NCBI RefSeq assembly: GCF_019059575.1
Contig: NW_024881843.1
Location: 558,001 to 622,000, forward strand
Source: Amphibalanus amphitrite
Lineage: Eukaryota; Arthropoda; Thecostraca; Balanomorpha; Balanidae
Reading direction: 5' to 3'
Length of the DNA stretch: 64,000 bases
Shown piece by piece: positions 34,641-46,430 of the stretch (the first letter of the stretch is position 1; every line of letters begins with the position of its first letter). The translations under genes were made by a program, and so were the position numbers. The notes beneath the pieces were generated by a model. That model did not search any database and was not told the DNA's origin. It saw only the letters and a list, made by a program, of their open reading frames with translations.

Positions 34641-36211
34641 AGTCAAAATGCAGCTGAAATGTGGCTTCCGTTTTTGTGTATATTGCCAACACTGTATGTA
34701 TATGCCAGCGTGTACGCTTGCCAAATATTACTCGCACGTTGTGGGGGTTTTGAAAGCCCTATTGTGTCGGTGCATATCAGGCGTTTGCGAGTTTAAACGC
34801 CTCAATCTGGGGCGCTCGTTTAGCATAGATGGAAAACCGGCGTCAGAAACCATGACAGAGATTGTCCTTGTTGGGCTGGAGAGCCTTCGATTATTATAGA
34901 TTTACTTGTGTCATATTTGTACGATTTGTCAATAAACGTGAAAAAACACGTATATGTGTGTTTTGCTAGCTTTGGAGTGCTTCACTATTGTGTAGGAGAA
35001 CCGCTTTCAGTGTAACTTTACCGCGGATCTCGCGTTACATTTACGCACAAATATGTGTTTTTGGCAAAAAGTACCAAAAGGAACACTCGCGTGGTAATCG
35101 TACACAAATTCATGGCGGTAAATTTACACAAATATGACGGTTATTATAACAATTTTTTCTGGTAAAGCTAATGTTGGGCCCGCAAAATTTGTAACGCAAG
35201 CGACACGCGGCGGGACGTTATCGCCAGCCGCGAGCTTAGCTAAATGCAACGAAACATTGTGATGCTCAATGCCTACCCCATGCTGCAAACACGTTTGTTT
35301 GTTTGTCGTTTATTGTTAAGAATCGACATCACATCCGATGGAAATAAAAGTTAGATTATCGTATATACCTTATCATGTATATAAGCTGATATTTCACAAC
35401 GCATGGGCGCCGCTACAGGCCGCAGCCACCGCCCGTCTCCCGTCAACTGCCCGAAATAAATAAATAAAAAATATGTCATCTGTACGCACTACTTCACTGT
35501 GCCAAAATTATCGTTCATTTAATTAGCCATCGGCTCTCTGTTGCCTATCTGGCAAAATATTAGCATACCTATGCCTAATTCACCCTAGAAAAGCATGAAA
35601 GTGCATCCATTATTTTCAAAACACGACAGCAGTTCAGTTGAAAAATTACAAGCCCACCTTAGCACTCCGACAAAGCTGGATGATTTCCAGCAGCTCCTCC
35701 AATGTCGCTCCGCTTCAGATTTCAGACTCGGTCTTGATTGCAGTTATTAGACGATGACCACAATGCAGTATTTCACTTATTATTCACTTATTCACTCATT
35801 ACTCAGCTTATTATCGAACTAGATAAACACCACAGCACTGTTTTATCTCACTGATCGCACAAGAATGGGCAAACCTATAAGTAAAGTAATCTTGGGGCAA
35901 ACCCATGCTCTGCGCACTGCAGCCACAACATGCTCCCCCCGCCGGCCCCCGCGGTCCCCGGCGCACAACTGACAGATTGCGAAAATGGCACCGCCGCCGT
36001 CAGCATTTAGCTCAAAATTTCGCTAAATTTACACGGGTTGACGTAAACGAACGGTGCTCTGGATGTGTAGGTACCGCAATTACCAGTGCGACACAACACT
36101 CATTCGCGTATGGATACACTTGCTTTGCATGGAAACATATCAGTTAGGTATTTAAACATCTGTTGTGCTGTTGCATTATCCTGTTTTGCGTAAAGATGCT
36201 TGTGTGGTGTA
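34641..36211. other. Stretch without recognisable gene
   Basis: AT-rich sequence with short open frames (for example 34648-34899) showing no recognised motif. A small GC patch lies at 35930-35965. No repeat with clear ends was found. Confidence 0.4.
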
Positions 36212-36215
36212 ATAA

Positions 36216-37397
36216 CCCTCGCCCCGTTGGGGGGGGGGGCATTTTGGCCCCCCCCCTGTGGTTTTTCCTGAATAGCAAGAAAACGGCGGCGCGCAGCGCC
36301 GCCAAATTTTCAGTACCTTTCCGGGCATCAATTTGACACCTTCACACCAAATTTCAAGTCTTAGGTCACCTTAGGTCAGGAGTTATTGAGGTCAAACTGA
36401 GGTCATGTTCGAGCAAAAATGAGCAAAAAACATGCAATCTTGAAACGCTCACCAAATCTACAGTTATCAAGCAATTTCAAAGTTCTTTATATGGTCTAAT
36501 AGACAAAAAGCGGCGCTACAAAACTGCTATCTCGGATTTTCAAAATTTTGGGTTTTTGACCCAAAAAATTTCAAAAAATTGATTTTTTTTAGAAAAACTA
36601 AAAATAATTCCAAAATTTTTCCGAATTTCGAAAAAACCGGAATATATGTGATAGTCCCTGCGCTCTTCTATATACATACCAAATTTCAGATCGATATCTC
36701 GTTTTTTGGCCAAGTTATAGCGAAAAAACTGTTCAAAAATGATGACGTCAAATTTTTGAACTCAATTTTTAGCGATTCTAGACCTCGTACGGCAAAACAA
36801 AGACCACCATTGAACTCCCCGTGACGAGCTGCATCGATTCGATACCCATTTTATGCAAAAATATCAACTGTGAAATTTGACCTTATTTGACCTGACCTTG
36901 ACCTGACCTTGACCTGACCTTGACCAAAACGTGACCTAAGCTGGCTCCAAAGGCTGCCTGACCCACATAATCGCATTTGTCATGTAAAATGGACCATAAA
37001 ACATGTATCACACGACATTTTCATATTGTGACCCCCCAGTGACCTGACCTCAGTGACCTGACCTGGTATCAGTGACCTCAACTAGCAAAATATGTGTTTG
37101 AAGAACATTTCCCCATCGATGATTTTCAATGAAATGCATTTTACTCGATTTTACAACGCATTTCTTGAAATGCCTGTAAACGGTGAAAATTGGACCTTTG
37201 ACCTGACCTGTGACGTCATCGGTTTGACCTAGGTCAATAAAATTAGGTCACAAGGTAGTTCCCTGATAGGGCTATCCAACACCGTTTGCCGCTTGTCGCT
37301 ACGTTGCGTGGTTCTCGAGATCTTAGGGGGGGGGGGGGGCAAAATGCCCCCCCCCCCAACGGGGCGCGTTGCTCGGCAGAGCCCAACGGGGCGCGGG
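36216..37397. mobile_element. Element of the CCC/TTAA group with an ATAA duplication
   Basis: A 1182-bp element with termini CCCTCGCCCCGTTGGGG and the complement of CCCGCGCCCCGTTGGG. It is flanked by ATAA at both sides (36212-36215 and 37398-37401), one base off the usual TTAA. Hairpins: 36230-36256 (G run, CATTTT, C run) and about 37327-37360. The right terminus is doubled, about 31 bp apart. Interior AGGTCA words and the 'gtgacgtcatcggtttgacctaggtcaa' block match 26679-27857. Confidence 0.88.
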
Positions 37398-37401
37398 ATA
37401 A

Positions 37402-38384
37402 AACTGCCGATGTTTGTTAGCTAACCAATAAACGTCGTATAAAAACAAACTTATTATTGATGCCTTTACTTATTATGGCGTTGTGCGACGGATACCTTGC
37501 TTATTTATCACGAAAATACTTAAACTAAAGATATTTTACTAAGTGAAGCAGAACTTTGAAGCTATTTGAACTATTTACGAGTATATTGAACTTGACATCG
37601 CTCAATATTTCTGTGTGTGAAATATAGTCACCATGATATAAATAATAATCTCTTTTCATTGTTGTCGCAAAATTCTTCTCGTTTTTCTTTGATGCACGCA
37701 AACAAATCAATCATATTGAGTCTTAGTTCATTACGAGAACTTCATACTCCATAGCACTATACAGTATACAATACATAGGCTGCTCCGGAGACACCGGAGA
37801 CAGAAGGTGGTGAGAAGGTGATGACTCCTAGAGCCGGCCGGAATCCATAAAGACGATTCTCTTTGACGCTTGCCGCGAAACTAGACCTTACGGCTGTCTC
37901 CGGAGAAACCATGGAGACACGAGAAAATTTTCAGTAGCGAAAACGCTAGCACAAACCCTGCGCACTTGACAACGCGGCGCAGCTTCTGAAAATGCCGTTG
38001 GGTTAGGATAGTAGCGACAGTGAAGTGTGCTTTAAGTGACGGAAGAGAGTAGTTGGATCTTGGTTGAACCTACCTAGGTAAGACTAAAATAATACAATGG
38101 TTGAGGTTGTGGAATAATTATCAAAGTTGAGGAATCAATATTACTGAGGAAATATTGAACTTTTCAAACAAAAGTAACATATATTGTACAAAATCCCTTG
38201 TGAATGATTTTTATTATATAGCTGATGCAGAAACAGTCGTTTTCCTTTCAATTGTTTTATTTTTCAGTTCAAAGTTCAGTTCTGATTGACTGATTTAGGA
38301 ATGCATGTGAAGGTGATCAATATCAATACATTGATTGCATTCTTATTCTACAAATACTTCAAAAGGAAATAGACAAATCTGAAG
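37402..38384. other. Stretch without gene; possible LTR region of the BEL element
   Basis: AT-rich, no supported gene. Because the BEL/Pao gag starts at 39068, the 5' LTR would be expected somewhere here or in 38.5-39.0 kb. The matching 3' LTR would lie beyond the window, so it cannot be checked here. Confidence 0.3.
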
Positions 38385-38488
38385 TGAATATGAAATAATA
38401 TTTTCGGAGTTTCTTGAGTGATATATATTGAAAAATATTTTTCAATATATATCACTCAAGAAACTCCGAAAATATTATTTCATATTCA
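38385..38488. repeat. Perfect 104-bp palindrome
   Basis: The sequence from TGAATATGAAATAATATTTT is fully self-complementary about a centre at 38436/38437 (gaaaaat|atttttc). A 15-bp direct repeat ACAAATCTGAAGTGA lies at 38373-38387 and again at 38528-38542. This suggests that the palindrome plus about 40 bp arose in one insertion or duplication event. Confidence 0.92.
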
Positions 38489-38591
38489 TTATAACTTGAG
38501 GAAAAGGTAACATGACTCTTAAGTCATACAAATCTGAAGTGATTTATGTTGCTGATGCACTTCTCTTTGAATTTCAAGAATTTTAGATTAA

Positions 38592-38660
38592 CCCGGCGGC
38601 CGCTGGGCCTCCGCGCCACCCGCCGGCCGCTGGGGGGGGGGGGGCCATATAGTTGCCCCC
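38592..38660. mobile_element. Isolated terminus of a TTAA-type element
   Basis: TTAA (38588-38591) is followed by CCCGGCGGCCGCTGGG, a second near-copy about 28 bp further in (CCGCCGGCCGCTGGGG), then a G run, short loop and C run. This is exactly the doubled-terminus plus hairpin layout of the complete elements. No matching right end is present downstream, so the copy is truncated. Confidence 0.65.
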
Positions 38661-39067
38661 CTTTACTTCTGCGACGATATCGTCGCAACGCGAAGATAGA
38701 GAAGCGAAACTTTGCACACATCTTCCTGTGTGGTGACGCGACCTCAAACGGAAGTGCTTTGGGATCAGTGCATGTGGTTTATTTGAAATGTGTCGGTTTT
38801 TTGTTTACTTTTCGTTTGACATGAGCTCCAGTTTGTGTTAAATTTAATTTGGCCTGGTTTGTGAATATTTGGGCATTATTTTGGTTTTGTTTGGTGTAAA
38901 ATAACTGCCTTAATTTCTCTAGTGCCATCTTGGTTTATAGAATCTTCAATCTGTGAATCGGCAAAATCTTTAAACCATTTGAAACTGTCTGTGTTGCTCT
39001 AATAAACTACAAGAAATCAATGCGTTCAAGATATCACCTCTGAAGATTCTACAGTTTAAAGATTGCC

Positions 39068-39654
39068 ATGGCAAGTACAAGTCGTTCATTGTCAGATTTA
39101 CGTCGTAAACGTGGTCAAGAACTTGCCGCCCTAAATCGGATACTACGAAGAGGATTCGTTCTTCTCGATATTGACGGCACCCGCGATGAGCTCTGGATCA
39201 TTTTAAAGGAGCTCGATGACGCACTACACAAATTACAAGATGCAAATTGGAATTACTTTGATCGTATTCAGGACGACGAATTTGAACGAATACGCACAGA
39301 ACGTTATGAAGAAGCGACTGAAAGGTGCACTGCGCTACAAGATTCTATACTTTCGCGGTTGCGAGAAAGGAAAGGTGCAGCAGCCAGCGAATATGGTCAA
39401 AGAAAACTACATGACGTTGATTTAAACACATCGTATGCGTCAATCAAATCTGAAGTAGAGCACCGAATGAAAAATGATGAAGATAGCACCTCGGACGAGC
39501 GAAACGATAGCGAACGAACGGTTTGGCGACAACGAATGCACAATCCCGAAATCAGCGAAGTCGAACGAACGAGAGATTTAACGAACGCGCAGCGACCGAA
39601 TCCGTCCAATCTCTTCCGAAGCAGTTTACCTCGTCTGGAGCTAGAAGCATTTAA
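39068..39654 (+). pseudogene. gag: BEL/Pao retrotransposon gag, N-terminal part
   Basis: The frame begins MASTSRSLSDLRRKRG and is rich in charged, heptad-like residues (about 10-130), as in the N-terminal region of BEL/Pao Gag. Near its end the LPRLELEAF motif marks the start of the core Gag domain (DUF1759-type). Here the frame is broken by a TTAA element inserted at 39651-39654. The ATG at 39068 was chosen as the first in frame after AT-rich leader sequence. The rest of gag lies 4.1 kb away at 43769. Confidence 0.85.
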
Positions 39655-40190
39655 AGGGACTATCCCACCTTTAACATGGGGTTTGAGTTGAGATAGCCAC
39701 CCAGCCAGCAATTCGTCCGGGATGCGGTTGGGGACGGTCGGGATAGGCTCCGGATGTCCCGACTTGTCCCTACCGGGTTGGGTAGGCTTGGGTTGTCCCA
39801 ATCGATACCGGACCTCGATGGCCGGTGGTAGGGGCGACTCGGGATTTCCGGACCGCATGCTTAATCGGTTGGGACGCGGTACGGATAGCCCAATCGAATC
39901 CCATGTTTAGACAGGCTTGTGATTTACGTTGTTATCCCAACCGATCTGAGAAGGCGCTTCGGGCACCATATCCGGTAGCCCAGAAAGCCTGGAAAAGCAA
40001 TCAGATGGGCCGCGTGCAGGCAGACGCGTCCTCTGAGCGCAGCGGCCAGTCTAGCTGCCGCGTTGGTCAAGTGTCGATCCCTCCTTTGAGCTGCTGCCTT
40101 AGGATATTGCTTTTGAACTGCCTCTAGCAAGCGGTCGGTTCAACTGTTGTCGTTGCAGGGAAATCAGTCCGTCTTTGAGAACAGGGTGAG

Positions 40191-40322
<132 letters not shown>

Positions 40323-40385
40323 ATTGTATTAACAGACTCGAAGTCCAATAACATGGTTGGCTCGTACATGAGCAAGGATCACACG

Positions 40386-41834
40386 TCACTGAGATGACAG
40401 CTGACGGTCCCACATCCTTTTGTAGGGGGAATATGTATACAAATCACTACCGACAAATTGAGCAATTATACAGTTTTCCGACTTTTCGATGCGTTTAATA
40501 AAGCCATAGGCCGACTTCCTGAACATGATGTCAATATTGTCAATGCCTTCGCAGGCGTACATCGCTGATGCACTGGAAAACTTATCATACCCAAAAAATA
40601 GTCTAACCGCGTTGTTAAGACAAACCTTGAACTTACGAAACACAGAGACATTGTAAGCTCGCCACAAATGCACACAATATACATTCGCACAGTACGATGA
40701 AAAAAGATACCTTTTCACAGAGTACGAACACATTGCAAATTTTCGTAACAGAGAGTTTGTCCTACAGCATAGCAAACGATATTGCTGTCGAGTTTCTACA
40801 TTATCTGATGAGTCATCAGACATTTGAAAACCAAGGTACCTATATTGGCTAACATAGCTTAGTGTTGAACCACACAAAACAAACTTGGGCAAGATCATGT
40901 TTTTAAAACATTTTGGTCGCAACGCCATGCACACAGTCTTTTTCGTATTGAAAATCACATCATGCTCTACCGAGAAACGTTCGCACGTGTCTAGCAGAGT
41001 TTGAAGTCCATAGGGAGTGGGTGACATTAGCACAACATCATCAGCGTAGGCCAAGTGGTTCAGGCTTCCCAAATATCGGCATCCAACACCAGTTTTGTCG
41101 AGTTCATTGGATAACGAATCAATGTAAAGATTAAACAGAAAAGGAGATAATATGCCTCCCTGCCTTACCCCATTTGTAACGGTGAATCCGTCTGTAACAC
41201 AGCTCCCCCACTGAATATGGAACAACTGTGAACGATACCACGCAACTAGTAATTTAACGATACTTAAGTCCATACCCCTACTCAAAAGCTTATCAAAAAG
41301 CTTCCAATGGTTGACCCTATCAAAGGCTTTACTCGCATCTAGGTAGCAAAGAAACACTGGGCTGTTGTTACGAAGGTAATAGTCAGAAATTTCTTTCACT
41401 GCATAGATAGCCATATCAGTTCCATGGCCACGCTTAAAGCCAAATTGGTGATCACTGCTCCGTAGACAATCCCTGCTTCGGTTCAAAATGATAACTTCAA
41501 ATAATTTCGAGGCAACGCTAGCTAATGCAATGGGCCTGTAGTTATTTTTATCAGACAGGGAACCAGCCTTGTCTTTCAAGATAGGAACCAGAACAACCTT
41601 TGTGAAAGCGCTAGGTAAATATCCATGCTGAAGCATCATTGAAAAACAGAGAGATAAATGAATCGCACATGACTGACCGGCGAGCTTAAAGTGTTCTGCG
41701 CACAGGCCATCATGGCCTGCACATCTACCAGACGTCAATTCTGGTAGAGCATTTACAACTTCTTGCACCGAAATGGCTTTTGGCTCGATCAGCTCTGCAT
41801 CAAGTCTTGACAGTACAGAATGTGCACACTTCAT
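40386..41834 (-). pseudogene. LINE reverse transcriptase, 5'-truncated (482 codons)
   Basis: Minus-strand open frame encoding a nearly complete RT domain. It shows GHDGLCAEHFKLAG, LVPILKDKAG..NNYRPIALASVASKLFE, a LDASKAFDRVNHWKL palm block, GVRQGGILSPFLFN, the catalytic YADDVVLM, and a thumb with YLGFQM. The endonuclease is absent upstream. The type resembles CR1-related LINEs with the short SKAFDRVNH signature; exact clade uncertain. There is no internal stop, so the insertion is fairly recent or the frame is lucky. Confidence 0.87.
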
Positions 41835-42002
41835 CCGTGATGTATGGAGCGGGAAAGCTATAGGTAATATAAATTTTTATTTTCGTTGTGGTTGTACGGC
41901 ATGTGAATTACACTCGTGCTGTCGCATGTTTGATCAGTTATCATGGACAGAAGATGTTTGGTCTCATTGTCAAGTGTCGTTGGTTGCATTGTAGGTTTGA
42001 AA

Positions 42003-42393
42003 TAGAGGTGGCAAAAGATGAAAATTTTGGGAACCAGACTCGAACCAGACCCGGCTGGACATTTCTGGAACCAGTCGGACCCGGTCTTAGTTGGAACCGG
42101 AACCAGTTGGACCCGTTCCCCAAAAGTCAATTAATACAAACTTCTTGTAGGAATCATTAGTTGCATCATGTAGAACAGCTTGTTTCCCACTGGGAATACT
42201 CATGAGCTACTGTGTGCAAAAAAAAACATTCACTTCATATTTTGCAATAATTAATGTGTAGTGTGCAAGATGTATAGTTTATGGTAGGACCCGGTTGGAC
42301 CCGTCAGAAAATTTCCAGGAACCGGTCTGGACCCATATGGGTCCAGACTGGTTCTTTGGACCGGGTCCTCGGGTCCACATTTTGCCACCTCTA
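42003..42393. mobile_element. hAT MITE, TAGAGGTGGCAAAA termini
   Basis: A 391-bp element with termini TAGAGGTGGCAAAA and complement, flanked by an 8-bp duplication GTTTGAAA (41995-42002 and 42394-42401). The interior contains several 'ggacccggt' / 'ggaaccag' words. The 8-bp duplication and terminus fit hAT. Confidence 0.92.
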
Positions 42394-42949
42394 GTTTGAA
42401 ACCTTTATTACCAGGCATACCACGTGAAATGTCAGATGTGGGTTGTTTCTTACTGATTTTTAGTGTGTCCCAGACTTTGATTAATTACCTCTTGGTCATT
42501 TTCAGATGCTCTCTTCGCACAGTGGTGAACCGCCCGACCAGATGCCAGCCGTCTACATAGTTTCGCGGTGGCTCTCTGAAGCCCGTGACGGCACACGGAC
42601 ACACTGTCCGCAGAGGAGCCGACACGAACAAGGCGCAGGCCTGCTATAATGACTGTGAACACCGGAAGTGAGTCCGCTGTGCCAGCGCCTTGCAGCGGCG
42701 CTAAGATGCTGGCCGATGTCATGAATGTGCTGGCCAGGCTGTGAATTTGTTAAAAGTTGACCTGTGTGCAACCAGTAAATTTGTGAATATATTTCAGTGT
42801 CCAATGCAATTCATTTTGTCGTGCAGGCATTATAAAGGTTGGATTGGAGAATAATGAAGAGGCGAGGGGTTGCGGTGGCGCAAGCAAAGTGGTCGCATCT
42901 GCATAACAGCAATCTGCGGTTATAAGACTGCGGTTAATATGTCAGATAC

Positions 42950-43300
42950 CTGCGGTATTCCCGAACCGGCCGTGCGGGCCGAGTTGGGACATCCCGATCG
43001 GGATCGGAGTTCATCGCTTGTTAAAATGCCATAAGGCGGTTCGGATGCGTGCGGGATTTCCGAACCGGTTGTGCGGGGAGATTTGGGGAATCCCGATCGG
43101 GATCGGAGTTAAGCGCTTGTTAAAACGTCATAAGGCGGTCCGGATACGTGCGGGATCTCCCAACCGACCGTGCGGGGTAGGTTGGGATATCCGGACCGTT
43201 CCAGCCCGTACAAAGTGTCTCATTTCCCAATCCTGTCCCACTCCGGTCCCGATCGGGGTGGTGCGGGCTGAGTCCGAAAATCCCGATCGGGAACGGAGTG
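42950..43300. repeat. Tandem repeat of about 99 bp
   Basis: Two to three units, each with GCTTGTTAAAA, 'cataaggcggt(t/c)cggat', 'gtgcgggat(t/c)(t/c)cc' and CCCGATCGGGATCGG. Anchors at 43017 and 43116 give a 99-bp period. Similar words occur at the other end of the composite (39720-39900), in keeping with subterminal repeats. Confidence 0.75.
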
Positions 43301-43768
43301 GGATTGCTGGCTGGGCAAGTTTGCGGCGAGGTTCAGAAACCACTATCTATCTAGGTTGCAACCCCGCGGCCTCTTGGTGTTGAAGAAATTCGTTCCCTTC
43401 ATTTGAAAATGGGCCTTGTGCAAGGCCCTATCTTCAACATGGAGCGACCGTTGGTGTGACGTCACCTCCTTTAGTCATTCTGATTTAAATGGGTTTGTTC
43501 GTTGAAAAATCGCTTAAAACTTGGTCTGAACTTTGTTGTGGTGCCTACAGAGTAAAAAGAATCAGCTTTATGACAGTAATGTGGCCTGGGGAAGGAGGTA
43601 ATTTTGGGCTGTGACGTCAGATATTTGAAAGTTTGTGTTTGGAATATGGGAAGCCTAAGATGTTTAATGAAAAATAAATGCCAGAACCGTGTTCCTGGTC
43701 ATCCAATCTATAAAGTCGGGCACAATTTAACTGGTTTTAACAACATTTTAGAAGGTGGGATAGTCCCT

Positions 43769-45034
43769 TTAACGGCAATGTTGCAGACTGGCCAAGATGG
43801 TACTCTCTATTTAAATCTTTAGTCGACGACCAGCCAATGTCCATTGTCCAATGATGAGAAAATGACCCATCTGCAAGGTGCAATAACTGGACTTGCACGC
43901 CACACAATCGGAGGTATGTTGTTTGATGGAAATTTATATCGTGATGCGATGTGCGAACTTAAAGATCGTTTTGGTCGAGACGAAGATATTGTCCATGCCA
44001 ACTTGTCTCAAATATTCTCTGCTTCTTCTCCTGTTTACCTCGACCCGTCCAGTTTAGAGAAATTTCACGGAGCCGTTCATTGTGCCGTAACCGTCCTGCA
44101 AAACATGGGCTTTGACGGGGATTTGTTGAGATCGACTGAAAACCTTCGTCGTGCTGTCCAAAAGCTGCCGGCGGAGTTAAAAAGAGACTGGGGAGAGTAC
44201 CCTATCGACCTTCACATGCCGAATTTGATTCATTCTGACAGTTGGCTGCAGAGGCAGGTGCGCATTGCGCTTAATTATGCCGCCGTAGCCACTTCGACCA
44301 GTAAGCGGTCGGCAGTAACACCAGAGCCACAGAAAATGTCCAGAACTATGAGAAGTAACTACAGTACTGACACGTCGTTCTTTGTTCCAAAGGACTGTGT
44401 GTGTTGTGACTCAGGAACGCACCAGTTGGATGATTGTCCTTCTTTCAAACAAATGACTCCCGCTGCCAGATCGAAATATGTTTTCAGCAATCGACGTTGT
44501 TTTTCGTGCCTCAAGAAAGGTCATTTGTCCAGATATTGCAAATTCAGGACTGAGTGTGGTATCCACAACTGTAAGCAAAATCATTATAGATTGTTACACG
44601 ATGGTATGGAAGATCAGGGCGAAGAAAATGAGCATCGATCTGTCGCTGTCATTCAAAATTGTCCTCAAACACTGCTGCAAGTCGTACCGGTGCGCGTTCA
44701 CGGTGCCAATAGTCGCACTCGAGAGACATTGGCTCTGTTAGATCCCGGCTCTCAAACGACATTGTGCAATGATGACGTGGTGAATGACTTGAATATCGCT
44801 GGGAATGACACCCAACTGGTCCTCAGGCACATAGGAGGTACGGGGCCGCCTCAGAGATCTCGGAAGGTCAAGTTGACTCTGAGTCCCATAGCTGATGGTC
44901 ACAAAATAATCGTACCTGAGGCCTTTTCTGTGCCCCAAGTGAATGTTAGAACGCCAGTAATTCCATCGAACGATTGGAAACACTGGAAACATCTTAAGGG
45001 ACTGCCAATCAGAGATTTTACTGCGGAAAAAAAT
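43769..45034 (+). pseudogene. gag-pro: BEL/Pao gag C-terminal part and protease
   Basis: Gag resumes at the TTAA with a W-rich block (DWPRWYSLFKSLVDDQPM). A 7-bp duplication near 43840-43855 then shifts the frame. Downstream are the DEKMTHLQGAITGLA block, two zinc knuckles of CX2CX4HX4C form (CVCC..., CFSC...), a third Cys/His cluster, and the aspartic protease core LALLDPGSQTTL. The protease motif has DPG where the family usually has DSG. An extra A in the A-run at about 45026-45032 breaks the frame into the RT. Confidence 0.87.
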
Positions 45035-46430
45035 TGAGCTTCTTCTTGGCGCCAATGTTCTTGAGGCGGTATTGCAGCAAGAGGTCGGAGTGGGCCGTCC
45101 GGGACAACCGGTGGGAGTTCGCACGGCATTCGGGTGGGCTCTCACGGGCTCTGTCTCTGATTTTGTACCTGAAACAATAAAAGAAGTTATGTACACTGAC
45201 TGTGCTCCTGAGGATCATCTCGAGGGAACAATATTAAACTGGTGGACTACCGAGTCTTTTGGCACCAAGTTTACGGGTTCTGACAATCGTTCGGCAGAAG
45301 ACACCATCGCGCTGACTGTAATGGAACAAACAACCAGAAAATGCGGTGAGCGATACGAGGTAGGGCTATTGTGGCGAAACCCAGCAGTGATAATGCCTAC
45401 GAATAAGGCAATGGCAGTCAGTAGGTTGAAATCGCTCGAGCGGGGCCTTCTCAAGCAACCTGATAAGGCGAAAGCTTATCAAGAAAATATTCAGAAATAC
45501 ATTGCCAGTGGTCATGCTCGAATGGTATCACAATCAGAGTTGGCCGTTTCAAAACGGTGGTATTTACCACATCACGCTTTGACGAATCCGCACAAGAAAG
45601 GCTTGAGAGTCGTATTTGACGCCGCCGCACGATTCGCCGGAAAGTCTTTAAACGATCAACTTCTAACAGGCCCTGATCTGCTGCAAAATTTGGTTGGCAT
45701 TTTACTGAGATTTCGCCAAGAAAGGATAGCAATAGTAGCAGACGTAGAACAAATGTTTCATCAAATACGCATAATCAAAGAAGACCAGCCAGCGATGAGC
45801 TTTCTTTGGAGAGATTTGAACACCGACAAGGAACCTGACGTTTATCAAATGACTGTTAGCATCTTTGGCATGACTTGTAGCCCAGCTATTGCGAACTATG
45901 TGCTGCGCAGGGCTGCCGAAGAACATGCTGAAGACACGTCAGATTCGCAGGCTGCCGCTTTGGCGGTAAAGCAACATTTTTATATGGAGGAGTTCCTCAA
46001 TTCCGAGCCCAATGTGGCAGCAGCGGTTGCTATGCAAAGGGAAGTGACAAAATTGGTTGCACGCGGCGGGTTTCGACTGACCAAATGGATGAGCAATAAT
46101 ATTCAAGTACTGGAAAATATCGATATTTCGGAGCGCGCCCGCAAAGCCATGGCCATGCCAAAGCAACGTGCATTAGGCTGTGCATGGATGCCACAGCAAG
46201 ACACATTAGGCGTTCAGTCACAAGTGAATGAGGCTTCTCTTACTAAGCGTGGTATCCTGCGAAGTATGGCGTCCGTGTTTGACCCTCTGGGACTCGCCAC
46301 TCCATTTACATTGAAAGCAAAAATTATTATCCAACGTCTTTGGGCACTGAAGTACTCCTGGGATGAAATGCTGAGGGGCTCAGAACTGGTTGACTGCCGG
46401 AAGTGGCTTTCACAAGCAAGCCACTTGTAG
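45035..46430 (+). pseudogene. pol: BEL/Pao reverse transcriptase, altered active site
   Basis: Typical BEL/Pao RT: WYLPHHAL region, RVVFDAAARFAGKSLNDQLLTGPDL, the DVEQMFHQI palm block, SIFGMTCSPAIANYVLRR. At the catalytic box (about 45978-45995) the sequence reads YMEEF, where the family has YxDDF, so both aspartates are replaced by glutamate. The A17-type region follows with SVFDPLGLATP. An in-frame TAG at 46428-46430 ends the frame. The element is not functional. Confidence 0.88.

Noticed and set aside
34285..34724. Coding exon in the GC-rich island
   Set aside because: Frames are open on both strands through composition alone, with no motif or splice context I could support.
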